DNA of 9,368 nucleotides from Mariprofundaceae bacterium (GCA_030950835.1 JAUZQU010000077.1:1-9368), one strand, 5' to 3'; positions 1-7,690 are shown, counted from the stretch's first letter. Made by a program: numbers and translations. The notes: a model not told the origin generated them from the sequence alone.

Positions 1-2003
1 TTTCGTGGTGCTTTTTCCAAGGTCGTGAGCAAGACAAGCTGCTCACCTTTATTGGGGTCAGGAAAAGCGAGCGCGACATGCTCAAAATCAGCCCAACAGC
101 GTTTCGCCATGGTTTCCACAGCAGTTAATGAGACCATTTCACCCGCAATCTTGGCAAAACGCTTGGCTCTGCCCTGAATGTGGACAAAACCATCTGCATC
201 TATGCTGACAATATCACCAGTATCATACCAACCATCTTGCGGTTTTTGTAATAGCCCTGGTTTGTCATGTAATAAATAACCTTTCATCACGTTTGCCCCG
301 CGCACCCACAAACGTCCCGCATCTTCAATGCCTTGCACAGGCTCTAATCGGTGTTCAATGCTGGGCAACAGTCTGCCCACGCTGCCAGCTTTAAAGTGCA
401 TGGGTGAATTACACGCCAATACAGGGCTGGTTTCGGTTGCTCCATAACCTTCAAGGATACGAATGCCGAATTTATGCATCCAAGCTTGGCGGGTTTCAGC
501 TTGTAGTTTTTCTGCGCCTGCCACGACATAACGCATACTGTAAAAGTCATAGGGATGGGCATGTTTGGCATAAGCAGCAAGGAAAACATTGGTGCCAAAC
601 AAGATAGTGGCATTGATGTCGTAGGCGACTTCGGGAATCACTTTATAATGCAAAGGCGAGGGGTATAAGAAGGTTTTAATACCCCGCATTAAAGGCAATA
701 TAGTGCCAGCGGTAAAACCAAAAGAGTGAAACATAGGCAAGGCATTGAGACAGACATCTTGGGTGTTGAAGGCAATGCTGGCACTGATTTGTTCGACATT
801 GGCTAAGATGTTTTGATGGGATAAAACCACGCCTTTAGGTGTGCCTTCTGAGCCAGAGGTAAACAAAACAACCGCTGCATCATCTGCTTTGACATGACGA
901 ATCAGGCGTTGAATGCCTAAAAAGGGTATCTTAGCCAGCATAAAACCTTTGACTTTGTGTAATATGGTCAACTTCTCGCGCAAATCTTCTAAATAGACGA
1001 TGTGGGTAACATCTTGCATACTCGTTATCAGCTCTTCTAAGTGCGCAGCTTCGACAAAACGGCGTGAGGTTAAGACGGTGCGAATAGTCGCAGATTGTAA
1101 AGCAGCAAGCGTTGCTTTCTCGCCCATGCTGTAGTTCAACATCGCAGGCACAGCAGCTCTGGCATGTAAGGCAAATAAGGTGATGGCACATGAGTTCATA
1201 TTGGGTAATAACAGCCCTACCCTGTCGCCAGATTCAATGCAGCTGGGTAAAAGTTGTTGCAAAACCATGCTGCGGGTGAAAAGATCATGGTAACTGATGC
1301 TTTGGCGTTCAATATCTTCAAGAATGAGGTGGTTTTTGCCATGAATAGCAGCTGCTTCTAAAAGACTATCCCAAAGCCTTTGTTGATAAGGTGAAGTGGC
1401 AAACACCATATTCTGCATGATATCAGCCAACACTTTACCCGCTTTTTCACGGCGCTCACGACCTTTCATCTCGGCATCAAACTGCATCTTTTGTGGTGGT
1501 AATACGGTTAACGTAATACGGGGGAACCAACGCAGGCGCACCTGCCCCTTTAAACGCGAAAAGGGGGTGAATTGTGCGCCGTGAATACAAATGGGTAAGA
1601 TGCTGGCATCGGCTTTGTCGGCGACCATGCCTGGGCCTGGATAAATTTTCATGAGTGAACCTGTGGCTGTGATACGTCCTTCAGGAAAAATGACCACTTT
1701 ATGCCCTGCTTTGACATGCTTAATCAGGCTTTTCATTGCCATGGGGTCGCTGTGATCCACGGCAAATAAAGGGATGACACTTTTGACAGGGCGCATCCAC
1801 CATTTGTTATAATAGCTGCTATGAATGGCAAAACTGATGTTGGTGGGCAAAAATAGCGCCAGCAACACCGCATCGAGGAAAGAAGTATGGTTTGCTACAA
1901 TCAATACCCGCTCACCTGCGCTGTGTACATGCTCTAAACCCGTGATGTGGACGCGGTAGATGAACTTTAAGGTATAACGTAGAATAAACATCAATAGTTT
2001 CAT
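1..2003 (-). CDS. aas: Bifunctional 2-acylglycerophosphoethanolamine acyltransferase / acyl-ACP synthetase, C-terminus cut by window edge
   Basis: In the Aas family this inner-membrane enzyme activates a fatty acid with ATP, loads it on acyl carrier protein and transfers it to lysophosphatidylethanolamine, repairing lysophospholipids. I read 667 uninterrupted codons from the ATG at 2003. An N-terminal PlsC-like acyltransferase has the HX4D motif in NHTSFLD (38-44) and FPEGR (106-110). It is followed by an AMP-forming adenylation domain with the P-loop FTSGSEGTPKG (381-391), YGATE (520-524), YDTGD (593-597) and the hinge motif around GRAKRFAKIAGE (611-622). E. coli Aas has 719 residues, so about 50 C-terminal residues, including the region of the catalytic lysine, lie beyond base 1. 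There is no N-terminal LplT-like transporter fusion. AAGGAG at 2011-2016 sits 7 nt before the ATG, and the start overlaps the tetR stop by four bases (ATGA), so the two are probably translationally coupled. Confidence 0.93.
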   Translation of the reverse strand, partial: MKLLMFILRYTLKFIYRVHITGLEHVHSAGERVLIVANHTSFLDAVLLALFLPTNISFAIHSSYYNKWWMRPVKSVIPLFAVDHSDPMAMKSLIKHVKAGHKVVIFPEGRITATGSLMKIYPGPGMVADKADASILPICIHGAQFTPFSRLKGQVRLRWFPRITLTVLPPQKMQFDAEMKGRERREKAGKVLADIMQNMVFATSPYQQRLWDSLLEAAAIHGKNHLILEDIERQSISYHDLFTRSMVLQQLLPSCIESGDRVGLLLPNMNSCAITLFALHARAAVPAMLNYSMGEKATLAALQSATIRTVLTSRRFVEAAHLEELITSMQDVTHIVYLEDLREKLTILHKVKGFMLAKIPFLGIQRLIRHVKADDAAVVLFTSGSEGTPKGVVLSHQNILANVEQISASIAFNTQDVCLNALPMFHSFGFTAGTILPLMRGIKTFLYPSPLHYKVIPEVAYDINATILFGTNVFLAAYAKHAHPYDFYSMRYVVAGAEKLQAETRQAWMHKFGIRILEGYGATETSPVLACNSPMHFKAGSVGRLLPSIEHRLEPVQGIEDAGRLWVRGANVMKGYLLHDKPGLLQKPQDGWYDTGDIVSIDADGFVHIQGRAKRFAKIAGEMVSLTAVETMAKRCWADFEHVALAFPDPNKGEQLVLLTTLEKAPR

Positions 2004-2614
2004 GATTTTTCTCCTTGTTGATTGGATTCGGGCTGTAAGAAGTGGGCAATGAGGGTGTGGGCAATGTCGTTTAAAGTCATCTCATTATCGTGTAGCTTAT
2101 GGCTTAATGTTAAGCTGCAAATACCATGAATACCTGCCCATAATGCCCGTGTCTCTAGGCTGACTTGTTGGGCATCCATGTCTGGAAATGCTGCTTTAAA
2201 TTGTTGTTCTACAAGTGTAAATAAACGTAAACGCTGCTCTTGGTAAGCTTGTGGCATATCTTGTTCATCTTTAAGCTGATGGGCAAAGACGGCTTGCCAA
2301 CTTGGGGTGTTGTGCAAAGCAAAATCGACATAAGCCAATGCCATCTGTTGCATGTTTTCTTGGGCAGAAAGTGTGCTGTTACAGGCAGCCAATACATGTT
2401 GTTCTAAGGCTTTTAATGTGCGTAAGTTCACTGCTAAAATCAGCAAGTCCATGTTTTTGAATAGTTGGTATAACGTACCTACGGCATAACCAATATCTTG
2501 GGCAATATGCCTTGCGTTGATGCCTTGAATACCATCTTGTTGAATACAAAGCTGCGCCGCTTGAATCGCCGCTTCACGAATTTCTTCACGTGTATGATCG
2601 TTGCGTCTTCCCAT
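2000..2614 (-). CDS. TetR/AcrR-family transcriptional regulator (WHG-type C-terminal domain)
   Basis: A 204-residue TetR-family repressor. The N-terminal helix-turn-helix covers about residues 10-56, with the recognition region around ARHIAQDIGYAVGTLYQLFK (34-53), typical of the family. The ligand-binding half contains WAGIHG (159-164), the signature that gives the WHG-type TetR C-terminal domain its name. The start at 2614 is supported by an AAGAGG ribosome site at about 2620-2626. The stop overlaps the aas start, forming a two-gene unit. By family precedent it should be a dimeric repressor released by a small hydrophobic ligand. Because of its partner gene, an acyl-CoA, acyl-ACP or fatty-acid signal is a reasonable inference, but nothing in the sequence identifies the ligand. 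Two dyads in its own promoter (2624-2679) suggest autoregulation. Confidence 0.9.
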   Translation of the reverse strand: MGRRNDHTREEIREAAIQAAQLCIQQDGIQGINARHIAQDIGYAVGTLYQLFKNMDLLILAVNLRTLKALEQHVLAACNSTLSAQENMQQMALAYVDFALHNTPSWQAVFAHQLKDEQDMPQAYQEQRLRLFTLVEQQFKAAFPDMDAQQVSLETRALWAGIHGICSLTLSHKLHDNEMTLNDIAHTLIAHFLQPESNQQGEKS

Positions 2615-2623
2615 GTAATACCT

Positions 2624-2679
2624 CTTTATGAACGAAGTTCAATTTATAAGCGTAATAAAACAGAACATCGTTCATAAAG
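2624..2679. promoter_or_regulatory. Double dyad operator, probable binding sites of the adjacent TetR regulator
   Basis: Two short palindromes of the same form occur: GAACgaaGTTC at 2630-2640 (extended to TGAAC/GTTCA at 2629-2641) and GAACatcGTTC at 2663-2673. Their centres are 33 bp apart, about three helical turns. The two sites are also mirror images: 2624-2640 and 2663-2679 match as an inverted repeat in 16 of 17 positions. The right dyad sits in the predicted promoter spacer and the left one in the early leader. GAAC/GTTC half-sites are common for TetR-family repressors, so self-binding is the simplest reading. It is inferred, not shown. Confidence 0.65.
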
Positions 2680-2683
2680 TCAA
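2655..2683 (-). promoter_or_regulatory. Predicted sigma70-type promoter of tetR-aas
   Basis: On the minus strand a -35 element TTGACT (2683-2678, five of six consensus bases) is separated by 17 nt from a weaker -10 TTTTAT (2660-2655, four of six). Transcription would start near 2648, giving a leader of about 34 nt before the tetR ATG at 2614. One TetR-like dyad lies inside the spacer and the other just downstream of the predicted start point, an arrangement suited to repression. Confidence 0.55.
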
Positions 2684-2798
2684 GTGTTTTATCTTTAGCC
2701 CAAGTTTGTTAGAGGTTGATGAAAAAAATCACTTGGTGGGTTAAGCGCCTGTCAGCCGTTATAGGTGATAGCGTTGCCGCAGATAGTGGATTGAGGCA

Positions 2799-3563
2799 TC
2801 AGTATTGATTAGGCATATAGATAGCAGTGATGGATTGAGGTGAAACATTGATTTGCCCTGCATTAAACGTGGCATTTTTTTGAGCTAAGCCGTAATATGT
2901 ATATGTACCAGCAGCAGGAATAGTCGCTAAAAACTGGGTAGAGTAAGTAGATCTAGTTCTATTTATAGTAATAGCATCTAGACTACCAACGGATACACTG
3001 GTCTGAAAAACTCCAACAGTAGCTCCGATTCCAACATTGATTGTATTGGGTTCGTTAAACAAGGTTACTGAACCAGAGTGGGTGATCAATGCAAAACCTG
3101 CTGCAGGCACTGTAATTGTAACACTTGTAACAGTCACAACCGTGAAATCTGTTGCAGGTATGCTAGTAAATACAGGGTCGATAACAGCAGCTGCTCCAGC
3201 TTGTGATGCAATAATACCAGCAGCTGAAATAGAAATGCCTACTCCTGCCGCATAGGTTGTATCTGTATCCACTTCACAAGTTACGCTGCCATTGGCATTG
3301 ATGACCCGAATCGACTTACCTAAGGCGCAAGTGCCTGTAACCGTGTTCTGTTTGTTGTTAACATTTGAGGCAGCGAGGGTGGTATTGGCAGTAATACGAC
3401 CGTTATTATCATTTACCGCCGTTTTAACAGCTGTGAAATTTGCATTAACATCGGCTGCTACAGCGGGTGAGTTGGCCGTAAAAGTCTTGGGTACCGTTAA
3501 AGTTCCTGCCCAAGCGTGAGGTAAGATGCATAGTGCGATGATACATGTGTATAGTGCTTTCAT
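2799..3563 (-). CDS. Secreted protein with a VPxTF...DVNANFTAV stalk and C1q/TNF-like C-terminal domain, function unknown
   Basis: A 254-residue exported protein. The Sec signal peptide has a hydrophobic core at about residues 3-16 and a likely cleavage site AWA|G after residue 19. The mature N-terminus contains TVPKTFTANSPAVAADVNAN (23-42) and a following ANFTAVKTAV, a stalk-like segment seen in many uncharacterised secreted or surface proteins. A middle section has two cysteines (79 and 96) flanking GKSIRVINANGSVTC, possibly a disulfide, then a glycine/alanine-rich linker (105-128). Residues 130-254 alternate short hydrophobic strands and turns, consistent with a C1q/TNF-like jelly-roll; I base this on pattern only. 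AAGGAG at 3571-3576 lies 7 nt before the ATG. It lies 36 bp downstream of the lipoprotein gene in the same direction and is probably co-transcribed with it. No enzymatic motif is visible. Confidence 0.8.
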   Translation of the reverse strand: MKALYTCIIALCILPHAWAGTLTVPKTFTANSPAVAADVNANFTAVKTAVNDNNGRITANTTLAASNVNNKQNTVTGTCALGKSIRVINANGSVTCEVDTDTTYAAGVGISISAAGIIASQAGAAAVIDPVFTSIPATDFTVVTVTSVTITVPAAGFALITHSGSVTLFNEPNTINVGIGATVGVFQTSVSVGSLDAITINRTRSTYSTQFLATIPAAGTYTYYGLAQKNATFNAGQINVSPQSITAIYMPNQY

Positions 3564-3599
3564 GGTGATTCTCCTTGGTACTTGTTGAATATATGACTG

Positions 3600-4577
3600 T
3601 TAATTCCACTTGCCTGCATCCCAGTTGAACTGATCCCAATTACTATTGGTTGTGCTGATAGTCAGGCTGATAGCATCGCCTGATAGACCCAAACTATCGA
3701 TAGCTACAATACTCATGCTGAATGTGCTTGGGCTGGTGAGATCTGGTGAGATACTTAAACTTTTGCTGGCTGGACTATATGTAATCCAAGCGGGCAAGTT
3801 AGGGGTGAATTGGGGGCTGACACCATCTGCATCGGGGTCGCTTAAGCTTAGTGTAGCAGAGGTTGTACCACCGATGGCAGCAGTGATGCTATTACTTTGC
3901 ATGCTTACTACTGGAGCGCGGTTGATAACATTGATGTCTAAAGTGCCTACGATATTGGGGTTTTGGTCGGTATTGACTGTGGCATCAATTTGCGCGGTAA
4001 TCCTTTGGTTGCCTAAGGTATCTGGGGCTGTCCATACATTGTTGCTGAAGACACCAGCACTGGCTGACCATAAAATAGGTGAAGATGAGGTAGGGCTGAC
4101 ACCACCAACCAAGGCAGAGAAGGTCAGGCTAGCATTGCGGGGTACTACCACGATATTATCTATGCTTTGAACTACAATCGCTAGATTCATCACAATGGGC
4201 ACGGTCAATGCTGCTCCCTGTAAGTTGACAATATTTTGACCTGCATAGATGTTTTTACCCTGCCCATTTGGACCATCAAATGCCAATACAATAAAACGTA
4301 CATTACTGGCATTGGGCACGTTCAAAGTGATGGTGAAGTTCGGGCGATTAGCAATGACAGGTGGGAAAAGGGCTGTGCCAGCGGCCGAAAAGGCTTGTAC
4401 AGCCATGGATTGCACATTGCTAGGCACATTGTTGGCACCTTGAAGTGCGCCTGTTGCCATCATATCTGCCAAAGTAATGGTCACTTGGGTGCTGGATGCG
4501 GAATCCTTATTGTTTTCCGCGCCACTACAAGCTGTGAATAATAAGGGTAACAGTAGGAAAAAGAACATACGCATCAT
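3600..4577 (-). CDS. Outer-membrane-type lipoprotein with stacked Ig/cadherin-like beta domains, function unknown
   Basis: A 325-residue lipoprotein. A short hydrophobic signal sequence ends in LFTAC, giving a lipid-modified Cys17; Ser at +2 favours outer-membrane sorting by the Lol rule. After a polar linker (18-30) come three beta-rich modules: about 31-133, unassigned; about 138-217, resembling bacterial Ig-like domains; and about 219-308, resembling the dystroglycan-type cadherin-like (CADG/He_PIG) fold, with APVVSM, LSLSDPDADG and PAWITY. The last 13 residues, NWDQFNWDAGKWN, form an aromatic tail of W/N/D/G character. AAGGAG at 4585-4590 lies 7 nt before the first of two adjacent ATGs (4577 and 4574); I chose the first. 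It is probably the first gene of a two-gene unit with the C1q-like secreted protein. An adhesive or scaffolding surface role is inference. Confidence 0.82.
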   Translation of the reverse strand: MMRMFFFLLLPLLFTACSGAENNKDSASSTQVTITLADMMATGALQGANNVPSNVQSMAVQAFSAAGTALFPPVIANRPNFTITLNVPNASNVRFIVLAFDGPNGQGKNIYAGQNIVNLQGAALTVPIVMNLAIVVQSIDNIVVVPRNASLTFSALVGGVSPTSSSPILWSASAGVFSNNVWTAPDTLGNQRITAQIDATVNTDQNPNIVGTLDINVINRAPVVSMQSNSITAAIGGTTSATLSLSDPDADGVSPQFTPNLPAWITYSPASKSLSISPDLTSPSTFSMSIVAIDSLGLSGDAISLTISTTNSNWDQFNWDAGKWN

Positions 4578-4649
4578 GATGTTACTCCTTTATTTTGAGT
4601 TTGGCATTAAGTTTGGCAGTGCTCTAGGCATATCACTAACACTGGCGAT

Positions 4650-4658
4650 GTTATAACA
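4650..4658 (-). promoter_or_regulatory. Predicted extended -10 promoter element for the lipoprotein operon, inside a 12-bp palindrome
   Basis: The minus strand reads TGTTATAAC (4658-4650), an extended -10 with a TATAAC hexamer matching five of six consensus bases. No good -35 is visible at 16-18 nt. Transcription would start about 65 nt before the ATG at 4577. The element sits in ATGTTATAACAT (4648-4659), a perfect palindrome, so the same TGTTATAAC also reads on the plus strand toward prlC. It may be a symmetric bidirectional -10 or a regulator site. Confidence 0.35.
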
Positions 4659-4824
4659 TACAACAACAGCAAGTACAGTGACGCAAGGCACAATGAGGTG
4701 CGCTGATTGTACTGCTTTGCATGGTATAGAACAGGTATATTTTGTGTTGTGCATGAGGGAAACAGCACTTATTTTGCATGACTTATACCTTGCCTTTTTA
4801 CTGGCTTACCGCAAGATGTCGCTT

Positions 4825-6888
4825 ATGAATTTAATCGCCAACACCTTACCTTATTTTGAGACATTACAAGCCCAACAGCATATCGACGAATTGCAGCAAT
4901 GTATTGAAAAAAGCAAAATAAAATTAGACACCTTGGCAAACCAAAAGCAGCTAACTTGGCAAAATTTGATGTTGCCTTTGGCTGAAATAGATGAGTCGAT
5001 TGCCCGTTTATGGGGGCCTGTGTCCCACTTGAGTGCGGTGTGTGATTGCGCAGAAATTCGCCCTGTGTATGAACAAGGTGTACAACTGATGACAGCTTGG
5101 GGCACTTGGGTAGCGCAACATCAGGGCATCTATCAAGCGATGACTGCTTTATTAGAAAGTAAGGCATTTGCCGCATTGAAACAAGAGCAACAAACTGCCA
5201 TCCAACATACCTTGCGTGATTTTCGCTTGGCAGGTTCTGCTTTAACGGGCAAAGATAAAACACGTTATGCGGATATCAGTATGCGTCTAGCGGAGCTGGG
5301 TACATTATTTAGCAAACATGTGTTGGATGCGACCCAAGCATTCAGCTTACTACTTACAGAACAAAGCCAATTGGGTGGTTTGCCTGATTCGATCGTGGCT
5401 TCGGCGGCGCAACGTGCCCAAGAAGATGGGCAAGCGGGCTGGTTATTTACCCTCGATATACCATCCTATTTACCATTTATGCAGTACGCAAAGTCCAGCG
5501 CATTGCGGGAGAAGATGTATAAAAGCTATGTGTCACGCGCCAGTGCTGGTGATTGGGATAATAGCCCTGTGATTGATGAGTTGTTGCTGTTGCGCCAAGA
5601 AAAAGCCCAGCTATTGGGTTTTGAACATTATGCTGCTTACTCTTTAGCCGATAAAATGGCAGAAAATGTAACCCAGGCAACTGACTTTTTGCGTGATTTA
5701 GCAGCAAAATCACAAGAAATGGCAAAAAATGAGCTGAAAACACTCAAAAACTTTGCTAAAACCACTCTAAACATCCAAACACTACAAGCATGGGACATCC
5801 CGTACGCCTCCGAATGTTTGCGCCAAGCGGAATATGCGATTTCACAAGATGCTTTAAAACCGTGGTTTCCTGAACACCATGTCAAGCAAGGTTTGTTCAC
5901 CTTGGCTGAACGGTTGTACAACATTCGTATTCAGCGTGGGCAAGCTGAAGTCTGGGCGGATGGTGTGGAGTATTATGATGTTTTAGATGCGCAAGGTGCC
6001 AAAAAGGCAGGTTTCTTTCTTGATCCTTATGCTAGGAAAGGTAAACGTGGCGGAGCATGGATGGATGAGTGTTTGGTAGCGTGGCGTTTGAGCGATGGTA
6101 GCAAACAATACCCTGTGGCATATTTGGTGTGTAATTTTGATGCGCCTGTAGGTGATAAACCAGCCTTGTGGACACATGACGAAGTCATCACCTTATTCCA
6201 TGAATTTGGGCATGGTTTGCATCACATGATGACCAATATAGAAACACGCGAAGTTTCAGGCATCAATGGGGTGCCTTGGGATGCAGTGGAATTACCCAGC
6301 CAATTCATGGAGAATTTCTGTTGGGAACGTGAAGTGCTTGATTTATTTGCCAAACATTATGAAACAGGGGAAAGTTTACCTCAAGACATGTTTGATAAGA
6401 TGCTCGCTGCCAAACATTTTCAGGCAGGGCTGCAGATGTTAAGGCAAGTCGAGTTTTCTTTGTTTGATTTGTTATTGCATAGCCAATATGAAGCTCAAGA
6501 CACATCATCTGTGCAAGATGTGTTGGATGAAGTGCGTCAAGAAGTGGCAGTGCTCCATCCTCCCGCCTGTAATGTATTTCAAAATAGCTTTTCGCATATT
6601 TTTGCAGGGGGTTATGCAGCAGGTTATTATAGTTATAAATGGGCGGAAGTATTGTCTGCAGATGTGTATGCGGCGTTTGAGGCGGCATCTGGTTCAGCTT
6701 CTGCAGTAGATTCCGCATCAGGAAAAGGGCAACAAAGCATTATCAATGCTTCGATAGCCAGTAAGTTTTTAGAGGCATTGTTATCGCGTGGTGGTAGCCG
6801 TGATATGATGGAGTCATATGTTGATTTCAGAGGCAAAGAACCCACCGTAGATGCCTTGTTGCGGCATAATGGATTAGCCAAAGCCTAA
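4825..6888 (+). CDS. prlC: Oligopeptidase A, M3 family zinc metallopeptidase
   Basis: A cytoplasmic thimet-type oligopeptidase that cleaves short peptides, including degraded signal peptides, in E. coli. Taking the ATG at 4825 gives 687 residues (E. coli PrlC 680), and homology begins at once with the NLIANTLPYFE segment. The zinc site is intact: HEFGH at 459-463 supplies His459, catalytic Glu460 and His463, and Glu489 in DAVELPSQ is the third ligand at the family spacing. The substrate-closing segment FAGGYAAGYYSYKW (593-606) is present. A Ser/Ala/Gly-rich stretch near 618-640 is longer than in E. coli and looks like a loop insertion. The frame is open upstream to a GTG at 4678, but those codons show no family similarity and no ribosome site, so I exclude them. 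ATG 4816 is an alternative. Only a weak AAG-type ribosome site (4813-4815) precedes the start. Confidence 0.93.
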   Translation: MNLIANTLPYFETLQAQQHIDELQQCIEKSKIKLDTLANQKQLTWQNLMLPLAEIDESIARLWGPVSHLSAVCDCAEIRPVYEQGVQLMTAWGTWVAQHQGIYQAMTALLESKAFAALKQEQQTAIQHTLRDFRLAGSALTGKDKTRYADISMRLAELGTLFSKHVLDATQAFSLLLTEQSQLGGLPDSIVASAAQRAQEDGQAGWLFTLDIPSYLPFMQYAKSSALREKMYKSYVSRASAGDWDNSPVIDELLLLRQEKAQLLGFEHYAAYSLADKMAENVTQATDFLRDLAAKSQEMAKNELKTLKNFAKTTLNIQTLQAWDIPYASECLRQAEYAISQDALKPWFPEHHVKQGLFTLAERLYNIRIQRGQAEVWADGVEYYDVLDAQGAKKAGFFLDPYARKGKRGGAWMDECLVAWRLSDGSKQYPVAYLVCNFDAPVGDKPALWTHDEVITLFHEFGHGLHHMMTNIETREVSGINGVPWDAVELPSQFMENFCWEREVLDLFAKHYETGESLPQDMFDKMLAAKHFQAGLQMLRQVEFSLFDLLLHSQYEAQDTSSVQDVLDEVRQEVAVLHPPACNVFQNSFSHIFAGGYAAGYYSYKWAEVLSADVYAAFEAASGSASAVDSASGKGQQSIINASIASKFLEALLSRGGSRDMMESYVDFRGKEPTVDALLRHNGLAKA

Positions 6889-7128
6889 TCTTGAACACAT
6901 ATAGGATGGACGCACCCTCTCCAATCAAACAACGCTGAACATAAAGCGCTTACTATCCAAGATAATTTTTTTGGAAGATAATAAACCTCTATAAGTGCGT
7001 GAATAAGCCAACATTTACTTACCCATAAAAGTGAATGCTTAGCTTGAGCGGGGTAATCAGTGCTTTCATCATGGTTGAAGATGCTTACACTGCGCCGCAT
7101 ATGAACAAGTAGATTGAAGGAGTAAATA
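6889..7128. other. Intergenic region between prlC and ppa, no gene found
   Basis: A 240-bp gap. I see no convincing terminator for prlC: the only T-run (about 6965-6972) is bracketed by a 5-bp TCCAA/TTGGA pairing, too weak to call. Possible ppa promoters are poor; the best is TTGAGC at about 7044, 17 nt from CATCAT at about 7067, each matching four of six consensus bases. An 8-bp palindrome AAGCGCTT lies at 6944-6951. No RNA gene or riboswitch is recognisable. Confidence 0.4.
7117..7122 (+). promoter_or_regulatory. Ribosome binding site of ppa
   Basis: AAGGAG lies 6 nt before the ATG at 7129 and fixes the start of ppa. It is a perfect match to the anti-Shine-Dalgarno core, in keeping with a highly expressed housekeeping gene. 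Confidence 0.8.
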
Positions 7129-7656
7129 ATGGATATCAGTAAAATTCCTGCAGGCAAGAATGCACCTGATGAAATCAATGTGGTGATTGAAGTCTCCCAA
7201 CATGCCGACCCTATCAAATATGAGTTGGACAAAGTATCAGGCGCGATTTTTGTGGATAGATTTATGCATACCGCGATGCATTACCCATGTAACTATGGTT
7301 TTGTACCCAATACTTTATCCGATGATGGTGACCCTGTTGATGTCTTGGTGGTTTCTAACTTTGCTTTGATTCCTGGTTGTGTGGTGACATGCCGCCCTGT
7401 GGCTGTGTTAGAAATGGAAGATGAAGCGGGTATGGATGCGAAGATATTGGCGGTGCCGATTTCTAAGTTGAAACCTGTGTATGACCATGTTCAAGGCCCT
7501 GAAGATTTACCCAAGTTCTTACTTGATCAAATCTCCCACTTCTTTGAGCATTATAAAGATTTAGAGCCAAATAAATGGGTGAAGGTGACAGGTTGGGCAG
7601 ATGCTAAAGCTGCAAAACAAGAAGTCGTGGATTCAATTGCCCGTTTCAAAGGTTAA
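7129..7656 (+). CDS. ppa: Inorganic pyrophosphatase, family I
   Basis: A soluble cytoplasmic enzyme that hydrolyses pyrophosphate to two phosphates with Mg2+, pulling biosynthetic reactions forward. The product has 175 residues, the same size class as the E. coli enzyme. All active-site positions are found one residue later than in E. coli: Glu21, Lys30, Glu32, Arg44, Tyr52, Tyr56, Asp66, Asp68, Asp71, Asp98, Asp103, Lys105, Tyr142 and Lys143. The signature DGDPVDVLV (66-74) is intact, so the protein should be active. The start is set by AAGGAG at 7117-7122. The gene is probably monocistronic: it is followed within 35 bp by a strong intrinsic terminator, and the next gene is convergent. Confidence 0.97.
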   Translation: MDISKIPAGKNAPDEINVVIEVSQHADPIKYELDKVSGAIFVDRFMHTAMHYPCNYGFVPNTLSDDGDPVDVLVVSNFALIPGCVVTCRPVAVLEMEDEAGMDAKILAVPISKLKPVYDHVQGPEDLPKFLLDQISHFFEHYKDLEPNKWVKVTGWADAKAAKQEVVDSIARFKG

Positions 7657-7690
7657 ATAAGTGTGATGGTTGCGCTATATTGTTAGATTC

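Noticed and set aside
2700..2798. Possible terminator after the C1q-like gene (T-run on the minus strand with CGTTAT/ATAGCG pairing nearby)
   Set aside because: The pairing has a mismatch in the minus-strand RNA and lies too far from the T-run; the only stem next to the Ts is three pairs (CAC/GTG).
3646..4170. Plus-strand open frame of 174 codons with hydrophobic content
   Set aside because: It lies fully antisense to the lipoprotein gene, which has a lipobox, ribosome site and domain pattern; the antisense frame has none of these.
4823..5263. Minus-strand frame of 146 codons inside prlC
   Set aside because: It is antisense to well-conserved PrlC sequence and has no independent coding evidence.
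6885..7232. Minus-strand frame of 115 codons across the prlC-ppa gap
   Set aside because: It begins inside ppa on the opposite strand and has no ribosome site or recognisable family.
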